A DNA stretch of 64,000 bases from Ifrita kowaldi (lineage: Eukaryota; Chordata; Aves; Passeriformes; Cinclosomatidae), in NCBI GenBank assembly GCA_013398055.1, contig VZRS01011915.1, positions 416,364 to 480,363 of the forward strand. The letters are read 5' to 3'. The notes under the pieces are model-generated. The model saw only the letters and a program-made list of their open reading frames with translations. It ran no database searches and was not told the origin of the DNA. This document shows, piece after piece, positions 38,001-50,000 of this stretch. The stretch's first letter is position 1. The number at the start of each line of letters is the position of its first letter. A program made the translations under genes and the position numbers.

Positions 38001-41000
38001 CTATGATGAATTAAAATCTGAATTTGTATCACTGAAAAAATGCCTTTTAACAGTGGGTAAGCAGGGCAGGAATGTATTACAGAACTGAAGCAACTTAAGA
38101 CATCTGTCTTTTGTTCAAAACCCTCAAGAGGAGATGATGTGGATGCATCAGCAAGGAATTTGAAACTTCCTTTTAACCTTACCCAACAAGGAAAGGAAAT
38201 ACAGAGAAAAGCTGTATTTCACTGCAACAACGTTTATGTTGCATTTATTTTCATCACCTGTTTCTCAACTAGCAATACTAATTTGATCCGATATATTGAT
38301 GAACCACCTGAAATTCATGAGAGAGAGGCACAGTGGTGGCAAATACAAAATACCACCCCCCATAAAGAAAATAAAAAAACAACCACCAGCCAAAAATAGA
38401 ACAAGAGAATAAATGCTTAATAAACCCAAGCTACTAATATTTGATAGGCATGTGGGCTATCACTCTCATGGTGAGAAGAATCTGCTTCAGCTGGGGTGTG
38501 CTAAGAGATATCACTTTGTGTTTTTAAGACCAACATTAATTAGTACCTAAATCTAACTTCAGAATAGTAGTCTGCTCAATGAGATAGAAAAATGAAGTTT
38601 GAAATTGTGAACAACTTAGGCAGGTGTGTGTTATGCTATACTCATATCTTAAATCTGTGTTAGTAGATCTCAGCTTCAGTGACTTGTGAAGGAACTTAGA
38701 AATACAGCTCAAATACTTAGGAAAACCTAAGACAGACTAAAACTTGTTTTGCCAGTAGCTCCTGCAAATTTAAGCAGGGCTCATTGGGCTGCATCCCAGT
38801 GGTAGTGAAGACGACACGTAGCAGATGAGAAGCTTGAGTGCCCGAACTGTGGTAGCCTGATCACGTCATGATTTATATGGATGGATGCACATGGTAAGGG
38901 CCATCCCAGTGACCGAAAAGAGATTTGCAGAAGGATGCACAGCCTGCAGTCCTTGCCACCATGAATCTTCCTCAGAGTTTTGTGGGAGACATGGCATGAA
39001 AATTGCAAAATCTGTCAGGATATTCCATAATAGCAAGAGGAAGGTTATTTGTAAATTTAAACAGAAGTTAAGGTAACCTGGCTGTCAGAGAAAATACCTG
39101 CATAGCTGTGCTTGATGTCACTGGGAATTGGCCTTTATTAAAGACCTGGTCTCCAGCTCTCACTATTCTTCATTCACAGGGTGTATGTAGTTATTTGAAA
39201 GACAAAGGAATGGGAGGAAGCTTCCCAAGATGGCCGTGAGCACACAGAGAAGCCTTGCAGGCTTGTTTGAGCCATGGGGAGGCTCGAAGGCAGAACCAGT
39301 GGTCAAAAGCCCTTTTCTCGCTCCATAGCTAAACACAGACAGCAGCCTCCCCCTCCAGGCATTGCTTATGGAGGCAGGGGACTTTGCTGTTGTGGGTGTT
39401 TCATGCCCTTACTGAAAGCACAAGATCATGGAGTGCTGCTCTTCATGGAGCTATAAACTACTATTTTAATGTCATTGAGACTTAACAGATGAGAGTCCTC
39501 TATTGCTTGGTTTGTATTTTAGTCACTGCAAAGTACACTGATCATCTTCAGTAGTCGTAAGTAAGAATTTGGACAACTGCTCAAAAGCAGTGTTTATATG
39601 AGAAGTTAATTTTTTTATTTGCAAAAAAAAGAGCCACAATTTCCAGACAACTTTATTTAGTAGCAGAAATACATTGTTATTGTCTTTGGAACATAAAGAA
39701 CACTCAGACTTGTATTTTCACAATATTATGGGCATATGCTCCTTCTTAAGGTACTTCATAGTAGGAACATTTTGTCACACTGTCTAGTCTGCTGTGCCCT
39801 ACATGGAAATAAACATAGATTAAATCATAGCTGAGACAACATGGATAGAAGGCATAAGAAAAGTTAGTGTGCTAAAATGATTCTTGTTTTCTAGAAGTGA
39901 AAAAGAATATTTTTGTTGTTAAAAATACTTAACAATTGAAAAAATGGTATCACAAGTGTGTTGTAAAAGAAAGGACAATAGAGCACCTTCATTTATAAAG
40001 AAAGTTTTAGGTATAGGATTCACTGAATTTCACATCTCAGTGAAATGTCAGTGAAGTATGCTAATGATGGTAGCACTGGAAAGGTTTTTATATAAACTCA
40101 CACATGACATGACTTGCTGAAATACAGTCTCAGTGTTTCATTATGCCAACAAGAAATATATTAGCCTGGAGTCTCCTATGGGGACTTGGTGGAAACAATG
40201 CTATCCAATAAAGTTTTAATTACATCGAAGTCCCTTGTCTATTAAATTTAGACTGCTTTTTATTTCACACCTTTCTTCTGGGAGCTAATAGTTGTTAAAT
40301 ACCAGAACAATTTTGTAAGTGAATGGTTTCCATGTTAAATTTGATTTTTCTGTTAGCTGTACTCTTGGTTTATGTTTTCACTTAATAATTACTGTGTTTA
40401 ATTTAGTAATGGAGGAGCCAAGCTCTTTCCACTTACTGCTAATGTCTGTAATAAATATAATATGGTTGTATAAGCAAAATAATTAGCCTGGTAAGGTATA
40501 GCTTCATGTAGTTGAAGACACTTCTCTCTATAGTGAGTTAATCAACTTCTAAAGAATGTAATTAAACAACCACAGGTTTGATCAAAGAGGCAGGGGACAA
40601 GTTTGCCCAGATTAGCTTGTGAGTGGAAAAAGTAACTCCTCTAACAGTGAGAGCATTTCAGGTGTCAAGACAGTTAGCTGGCCAAAAGAGTGTATTAATG
40701 GAATGTATAGGGTTGGCAAAATCCCTACTTCTAATAATGGAAAAATACCCACTTTTCAGCAGCCATAAGGTGTATAAATAATACAATCATTTCACAATGA
40801 TACTTGAATCTGGGAAATAACAATAGGAAAATAGAACATAGAATGAATCATCCAGGTCTTGTCAACTAGAAGTAGCATGAGTAGTTATGGACAGGCACTG
40901 TGAAAATTAAGATTCGGAAATTAATTTAGTATGCCAAGCTGTCGTCTAATTTGTATTGTTATTAAGGTAAAATATTTAGGTCTTGAGAATGAAGAGTTTT

Positions 41001-44000
41001 CCTTCTTTGATTGCTACAGTACAACTGACTGTTAATCTGGAAAAAAACCAAAGTGTTAATCCTCAGGGGAGCTTTTCACCTGAGTCTGCCTGATGTAAAT
41101 TAGATGCATTAATATGAGTCTGAAAAAAATCATGGCAGAGTGGATACATGCTCATGAAGTAATGTTTAATAACTAGGAAAGATGAGGGAATGAATACTAG
41201 CTTTAGAGAAACTCAATTTAGCTAGGAAGAAAGAATATTTGGTGGACAATGTTTATTGTCCTATCAAAGGACTAGATGGAGAGGCAGTATGTAAAATTAG
41301 TATTAAACTTTTGAAGAAATTTATTGAAGGATATTGGCTAATTAGTCAACTGTCTTTTAGCCCTTGGCTAGGTATAGTTTTCATTGCTAAAAATGGTGTC
41401 CTGTGTCTGCCTGAGAATGCAGTGAAGATAATGCAATTAGTTTTGCTGATGTGTGCACATAGCAAGGTGAAACTCAAGACAGAGGATTTAGGTTTGACCT
41501 CTGTGAATTTCCACATGGTAAAACTAGTCTGAACTATGTTTTTACCTTAGGGAAATTGATGTGTGCTATTAGCAGAGGAGAGTGTCTCACAAGAATCCAA
41601 AGCTATAGCCTAGGCTTCTATTGGAAGATAGTGGTTTGACTTGTGTTTTTCTAAAACATTTGTGTAATCTTAGAAATCCTATACTATGGATTTTCAATTT
41701 TTAGGTATTTGATTTTTCTCACTGAATCACTAGAACTATGTCTGAAAAAATATTTCCTCATATGAACTACACTAAAAATAATAGGATTTGACAGAATAAT
41801 TGTATTAGACAGTGTGCAGCTGGTCACAATAAGCACAACTTAATGCAGTGCTGAGCCTATTACAAACAGTGCTGGCAGCCCTGCTCCAAAGGGCAGTCAA
41901 GGATCAGGGAAGTTGTTTGCTTAGTATCTCAGGAAAAACACACCCCCCTCCCTTTCAGTGTTTTACCACAGACGTGTGGCAAAAACAATGCCCTTGGGAC
42001 CTTTGGATATGTTTTAGTAGGCACAAGGACTTGAAGCGGAACATATGGGTCTTCAAGTTCAGCTTCCTACAGTCTTCATGAAGCAGAAATTTAGTTTAGA
42101 ACTGTCAAACTAAAAAGCTTTTTTAAGAAATTACAGGTCACTAGACCATTACAATTACCTTAAAGCAATCTAAAAAAAAAATATGTTTCCTGAACTGTGC
42201 TTCCTTTTTTCCTCCAGGAGGAAATAGTTATAGAATCGTAGAATATCCTGAGTTGGAAGGGACCCACAAGGATCATCAAAGTCCAATATCTGGCCCAGCA
42301 CAGGACAGCCCCAAGAGTCACACCATGTGCCTGAGAGCATTGTCCAAATGCTTCTTGAACTCTGTCAGGTTTGGTGCTGTGACCACTTCCCTGGGAAGCC
42401 TCTTCCAGTTCCCAACTGTGTGAAGAACCCTTTCCTAATATCTAAACTAAACCCCCTGACACAGCTTCAGACCATTCCCTTGTGTTCTGTCAATGGTCAC
42501 CAGAGAGGAGAGATGGGCACCTGCCCCTCTTCTTGCCCACTCATAGGCAGTTTGCTCTTTTATTTTGGGATATTGCATTCAAACTCCCCTTTTCTCCAAC
42601 AGTTGAACTTTTTTTTTTTCAATTCGTACTAATAAAGCAATTATTTTCAGCACGATTGAAGAGCTATGCTTAAATTTTGGAGTGTAATATAAAAAGCTAT
42701 ATTCCTTCATATGTATACAGAATATTTGGATGCAATGCTACTGCAACAATAGGTGACCCAAATTATTTTACAGTCTTGAGCTACCACGTCTACTGAGTGC
42801 TGTCAGATGCCAAGAAGCATGAATATAATTTTATTGTGTGAACAAACGACTAGAAGTTTCCGATCTTGTTACTGTATAATAAGTCTTACCTTTTTTTGGG
42901 GAAAAAAGCAACATAAAGTTAGGTTTACTGAGGTTAGGATAGAATAGATAAGCAACCATGCTTAAAAAAAATATACTTGAGAAACAATTATAGAGCATTG
43001 TTGACTTTGATGAAGGGGTAGAGAGCCTCCTTGGCAAGTTTGCTGGTGATACAAAACTGGGATGAGTGGCTGATACCCCAGAGGTCTGTGTAGCCTTTCA
43101 GAAGGATCCGGACAGTTTGGAGAGATGGGCAGAGAAGAACCATCTGATATTCAACAAGGGCAAGTGCAGGGTCCTGCACCTGGGGAGGAATAACCCCATG
43201 CACCAGCGCAGGCTGAGACTGACCTGCTGGAGAGCAGCTCTGTGGAGAAGGACCTGGGGGTCCTAGTGGACAATGAGTTTTCCATGAGCCAGTGATGCCC
43301 TTTGTGGCCAAGGAGGCCAGTGGTATCCTGGGGCGCATTAGGAAGAGCATTGCCAGCAGGTTGAGGGAGATGATCCTGCCCCTGTATTCAGCCCTGGTGA
43401 GGCCGCACTTGGAGTCCAGTTCTGGGCTCCTCAGTACAAGAGAGACATGGAATTCCTGAAGCAGATCCAGCTGAGGGTGACAAAGATGATTAACGGACTG
43501 GAGCATTTCTCTTTTGAGGAAAGGCTGAGGGAGCTGGGCCTGTTCAGCCTTGAGAAGATTGAGAGGGGATCATATAAATGTCTATAAGTATTTGAAGGGA
43601 GGATGTCAAGATGACAGAGCCAGGTTCTTCTTGGTGGTGCCAAGTTTTAGGGCAAGAGAAAACAGGCAGAAACTAAAGCACAGAAAGTTTCACCTGAACA
43701 TTAGGAAGAAATTTGTTACTGTGAGGATGACTGAGCCCTGGAACAGATTGCCCAGAGAAGTTGTGGACCCTCCTTCCCTGAAGGTATTCAAAAGCCTTCT
43801 GGGCACAATTCTGTGCCACGTGTACTAGAGGACCCTGCTGCAGCAGGGACCTCCTCCAGTAATCCCTTAACATTAACCATTCTGTCATTGTTAAAGACTA
43901 TATTAATGAAACAGCCCTCCCTATTCTTTGTAAATCCTGATGTTCCAACTCCTAACTTTTGTGTGACCTGATGTTTCCTTAAGGAATTTGTTTTTCTTCT

Positions 44001-47000
44001 TAAGTAAGAAGCTTTTATTCAGGACATGGCTGTCCTGTTCTATAAAGTTTTACCCCTATTGGCTGATGAGCCTTCCCTAGGAAACACGCTGTATTCTTTA
44101 AACCTTTTTCAAGACTAAAAATTGCTGAAGAACATCAGGTAGAAATACTTTTGTAAAGGGTTAAGTGGTATCCAGAACTCAAATATGCTTCTAAATTTTA
44201 TGTCTATCCATCTTTCTAAAATTCAATCTGCTGATAAAACTTTATAACATACAATTAAATTACTTAAGATGGTATTGCAAGTTTTTTAATGTCTGAGATG
44301 TAGGCTGTGTCAGTAGGAAAAATGATAATGTGTAAAGTGGTATAGCAGGTGTGGATAACATGGTGCAACTTTTAAATTATTTGCAGTCTTCTGTAATCTT
44401 TTTTTTTCCTGGTAAGTCCTGATAAATTATTTTAAACAAAATCTTTAAAAAGTGAGAAATGTCAAATGTATTCATTCAAGGTAAAACTGGTGGCAAATAT
44501 TAAGTTGTATAGGTATTCTGGGCTTTCAGTGTGATTTTCTGGTAGATTATTGTAGTCTTTACTTAACTGAATAGAGACATTCATAAAAAAATGCTGAATT
44601 AGACTCCATCTCTTTTTGCTTCCAGCAATTACTTGTCGCAGACAAGATGGAGGACCAGCTGACATCAGTGAGTGCCTTAAATACTCTGGCCCATTACCAC
44701 CCTTAACACAGATGTGCCAGATTCCCTGCCAAGATGACTGTCAGTTTACGAACTGGTCAAAATTTTCTCCCTGTAATGGGGACTGTGGAGGAGTCAGGAC
44801 AAGAAAACGCACTCTTGTTGGTAAGAGTAACAAGCAAAATAATGCCTCTTTTATTAATTATTGATACTGTTTTGTTTAAAACCTGAGGACTTCTGAGGTT
44901 CCCTTATGACAAATGTCATAGTGGCAAAAAGCAGATGCAGTGTCATGCTCTATATACTGTTGGTGGAACAATACCCAGGAGTAAAAACTCGTGCCATGTG
45001 TCAGAGACTCTTGATATGGGTAAGTGGCTAGAGAGAAGATGGGAGAACATAGAAAAATGCCATTTTTTTTCCTAAATATAGTGCACATAGTAGGGTTTTT
45101 TTTGTTCTGTTGAGGTTTTTTGTTTATTTGTTTGTGTGGGTTTTTTTGACAGACAAGTCAGCAATCATCTCACCTTTACAGGATCAGATGTTAACCCACT
45201 TGTCTTCCTCTTCCCACATCTGGTCTCTGCTAAAGTGGACTTCCCCGTCTGATGGTGTTTTTTGGTGCATTTAGAATTACTATGGCAGCTGAGTGCTTTC
45301 AGCATTTTGCTATAGATTACCATTTTCAGCCTTTAAGTTTTGGTTTACCTCTTTTGAACTTAGCTGTAGTCTTGAATGTCAGATTTATGATTAAGCCAGT
45401 CCTTTCTCTGGCTGAATGTTTGCTCTCTGAGCTCTTTCTTTCGCCATTCTTCCATTGTCTACATTCAGCACCACAGACCACGTGAGGAAATATGCTTAAT
45501 TTTCTGCCTTATTTCTTGAGACAAGTAATAATGCTCCTTTTTTGTGTCCCAAGAAGCCTCTTTAGGTTTTACTTAGCAGAATAAAAAGATTTACCAGCGA
45601 TGCCCTTGCCACAGACTTGTCGTAGTTCTACATAATGGATACTGTTTCACTTTGAAACATTTTTTTCTTCAACTTCTTTTTAATCTTCTGTTGTTTTGTT
45701 GAGGGCGGGGTCTGAAATTATTTTTTCTTCTGCATAAAGTGAAGAGAAAAAAATCATGCTCTGCTTGTAAATTATAATTGAAAGCTCAAGAGTGAGGCTT
45801 GGCCTCTGTCACAGTGCTCTTTGCCAATTAGTCTGCATTGTCTGTGGTGGAGGGAAGCTAGCTAAGGGGGGTGCCCATTAGCAGCCTCAGAAAGAATGTG
45901 ATAGGATCCAAACCCTATCCCCATCTCCATCCCCCTGTAAATCAGAAGACCAGTGGACAATGAATAATTCATGGTCTTCAAGAAGCCTCACTGTGACTGT
46001 CTAATAATTCCAGTAAACTTTATGTCAGGTTTGCTTCCACTAGGAAAAAAATGAACAAAACTGACTAACAGCATTTTTCCGTATTTTAAAAACAGAACAA
46101 GAAAGTACATATTCTCCTACCACATCATTAACACTTTGTGATACTTCCTGTCCTCATTTAAGTTACCTGTTCAAACTTGCTAACTCTGTGATGTGTGCTA
46201 TAGTGTATTCTCTGTGGCAATGTGTTACCCAGACTAACTCGTAATGCTTGACTTGGAGTAAATTCATAATTATTCCCAGTAAATACTTCCAGAGGAGAAG
46301 CGTACATTTAGTAAGAAGCTGTATTATCAAAAGAATGATAAACTTTTTTCCAGGTACCCGCTTTCTATTTTAAAAGAAGGCTGTAGTAAATAGAAGAACT
46401 AAGGATGCTGCAAAGTTGTGTCCAGTGCCTTGTTTTAAATAGCAAGGAAAATGCTACATGTATTGGTTTTGCACCAATAATACAGAATATTAATTTACAG
46501 TATTATCTAAGTAACAACTAATTAGGTACTACTTAGTAACAACAACTACTTTTGCAAAGACTACTACATTAATCTATATGAACTGTCTGGCATAGAAAGA
46601 AAACTAAGCAAACTTTACCAAAGAGAAGATAAAACTAAGCAAACGTTACCAAAGGGAAGATTTAAATAGATTTAATGGGAAGGGGAAATTGAGTGGATGG
46701 CTATGCTCTAGTTAAGGAAAGAAAACAATAACAGAATTGAATGGAAACAAATTCAGAGAAGGAGCTTATTCTATTAGAGGGGAAGAATGGTCATTATGGA
46801 CAAATGTACAATAACAGATGATTAAATTAAAGAATTTTGACATTTTAAAAGAAGGTACTGTTGTTGCAAAGATGCATGTTGCTTCCTTCTGCAATTCATT
46901 CAACTTGAAAAAGCTTGATCCGGATAGAAATTCTGTTATTGAACTGCACACTGCTGATGATATAGGAGGAAAAGGGTGTATTTGTTTAATTGCTGACTTC

Positions 47001-50000
47001 TTCAAACTTTACTCCCCAAACATTTTTATCCAAAATAAATATAAATTACATCTTCTTTTTAAAAAAGACATTGCCTTTGTGCAAATTGTAGGTATCCACT
47101 ACTTTAGAAATTCAAGTCAATAACCTGATTTAATAAAGATTAATGTAACTAATATTAGGCATATATATGTGGGTGCAAGCACTTTCTACAGAAGTCTAAA
47201 TGAAATATTTGGGAGATAAGCTGTAAACTGATACAAGCTTGCTAAAATAACTATTTTTTTCTTTCTAGGAAAAAGTAAGAAAAAGGACAAATGCAGAAAT
47301 TCTCAGTTGTATCCTCTGATCGAGAATCAGTTTTGTCCGTGTGACAAGTACAGTGCTCAGTCTGTGGGAAATTGGTCAGACTGTATTTTACCAGAGGGTA
47401 AGATGGAAGTATTGCTGGGAATGAAGGTACAAGGAGACGTTAAGGAATGTGGGCAAGGCTATCGTTACCAGGCCATGGCATGCTATGACCAAAACAATCG
47501 ACTTGTGGAAACATCACGATGCAACAGTCATGGTATTTACAAACCTATTTTCTTTCATCTGTTTACTTAAGTGCTTTATTTAAATTTAACATAACGTGTA
47601 TAAGTAGAATTAGAAGATTAATATTTATTGGTTAGGCTGCCATTTATCCCAAGATGCCTTCAAACCCAGCACACATTTTTGCTGACTTTTAAAATAGTAA
47701 CATTAAGTAAAATCATGGTAAGCTGCTAACTTGGTATTTTAATTGAAAAAATTAAAATATTGTTATTTTTCCTGATAACTGTAACTTGGAGAATAAAGCC
47801 ATTTAGAAGGGGAAAATTCTCAAAAAATTAACAAGCACAGGACTATTTTGGAAAGGCTGAAATTCCACAGATTCTTTAAACTCCTTATATAGCCTTATCT
47901 CTACCATTTGTTCTTCAGCACTTTAACAAACAGGCATGCATTCACCTGAGTTCAACAGCACACAGCACTTTTTCTCTGTGTAAATCTGTCATGTGTAAAA
48001 CTAGGATGGTTAAAGACTTTATATTTTTTGCATTTTCATTGCTCCAGGAAGGAGCAGTGTTCCTTCCTAAAGGGGATGCATCTGTAGCATTAGGATCAAA
48101 ACTGGCAGTTTCTGGTTTTCAGTGAGCCAGAAATGTGCTAATTGACATCACTGGAGTTTTTGTGTTCATTTTTTTCCTGCTTGCGGTGCAAACTTGTATC
48201 TGAACAATTGGTATGAAAAACTGGATGTTAGTGCCATTAAAAGGTCAATGTAAGTTTAATTCACATATGTGTTCTACTCCCTAATGTTAAATTAAGATAA
48301 CAGACATTTCATTTATTTAGTTCAATATATTTGAAATAGCTAATCAAAGAAATTAAATTAAATAAGGAGATTCTAATTCATGCTATTAATTCCAGTTTAG
48401 AGATATGATGAACTAGAAATTCAATGTATCAAGTCAAGGTGTTAGCATATCTTTGTTATTTGATGGAAAAGTGAGTATTCAGCTAAATTGCTCAAAGCAA
48501 AGCTGGAAGATAATTTGGTGGAGAATTTTGTCCCTTCTTTGTTTTTTTTAATTCAAAATCATCTTTTGCTGTAGATAACTCATACTTGAAAGATAAGTTT
48601 GTTTAAATACATCTGAATGACAAAGTCTAAATACTAAGTTTTCTTGGGACAGGAAATCTCTCTTTTTACTCTGAGAATGTTCTTTAATTCTGTTCTCAGC
48701 TATTTGCTCAGCGATGAGGTCTGCAAAGAGCTAGTTTTGTTCTGTGTAGTCTAAAGAGGGTATGCTATACTTGGTCTGCCTGACCATGACCACTTGCCAT
48801 CTTTGCAGTACCAAAAGAAGCATCTGCTTTTAATGACCAGCAGTTGTGTGAGCCCCTGAACTGGGCAGCTGTACTGAGGGAATTAGAAATCTCCTCAGAA
48901 ACTGCTCAAAAAAAAGTTGTGGAATAATCTGATTTGTTCCAAAGGCACCATTAGAAAATACAGAACAGAAAGTTTTTCCTATTTCTTTGCTGACGGTTTT
49001 TAAAATTTAACAGTATTTGGCACTATGTTAGAAATTCATGCTTTTTCAGCATTAAGTTCAGAGTGAAAAGTGAAAAATTGTAAAAGCACTTCAGCATGTA
49101 GGAAACTAGGGGAACTGATGGCCCACTGCCAATCAGTTTTCAATGACTTGAAGAATGGAGACTGCCAGCTCTCATGTCGAAAAAAAGGAAAGAAACTGTT
49201 TGTCCAAGAGCAAATTGTAGGTGTCATATGTGGTTGGTAGCGTGCTGCTGCTAGGAACAATTTTTTTGTGTAGAACAAGTATGGACGTAGCTGCTTTCAA
49301 GCCCTGGCACTGCATTTTGAGGTGCAATTCCATTGCAAGAATAAAAGATATATAAGCGGAATAAAAAATTACCAAAAAAAAGAATATTCTCAACCATCAT
49401 TGTTTACCCTGTCGTAACTCTCTCTTTGTGACAGTAATTTCTGATCCAATATATTTTATCAGTGAACGTGGCCTACATTCACAGTGACCACAATGGATAA
49501 TAATCCAGTGGAAAAGCTGCTAACAATGTATTACTGTTATTCCTACTATAGCCAGGGCAACTGTTTACATGCTATTAGCATTCACAGGCATCCTTCCAAA
49601 AACACAATATAGCATTGCTTTGTTGTGCTCTTTCTTTCTCCAGTTCCATCCCATTTTTCTCATGGGAGATTTGAAGCCTCTTTTAACTTTGTAAAATGGA
49701 AATGTTTTCCTGTCATTACTATATTTGTTGTAGATTGGGAAGCCTGAACCCTTTGTTTTTATGTGGTGTTTTCTTTTGAATTCTTTCTTTCTAGATCAGA
49801 TCATTAAAGTGTCTGGTTCCTTGATATTCCACCACACCACCCGCCACCTCACCGCCCTCTCCGTCTGTGTTTAATCATCAGTTCAATTTGAGGGGGACAG
49901 TACATATTAACTTAGTCCATGGTGCAATGTGTGAGCAGATGAAGCTTGGAATTTGTACTGAACTAATCCTGTATTCCTTCTACTTTCCTAAAATTGTTTG

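Larger units (their letters stand above)
34015..44625 (+). other. THSD7A intron (10.6 kb)
   Basis: Phase-1 intron with the unusual donor GTTAGA and acceptor TTCCAG. It carries an old antisense CR1 relic (about 34375-34780), GC-richer stretches with short ORFs (38750-39070 and 39200-39460), an antisense CR1 fragment (42229-42552) and a sense CR1 fragment (43001-43890). Between 35000 and 38700, and between 39500 and 42200, I see only AT-rich unassigned sequence. Confidence 0.85.

Noticed and set aside
42988..43506. 172-codon minus-strand ORF, the longest in the window
   Set aside because: It is the antisense shadow of the CR1 fragment at 43001-43890; the coding relic of that element is on the + strand.
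43550..43828. 92-codon + strand ORF
   Set aside because: Lies within the decayed 3' part of a CR1 copy; not an independent gene.
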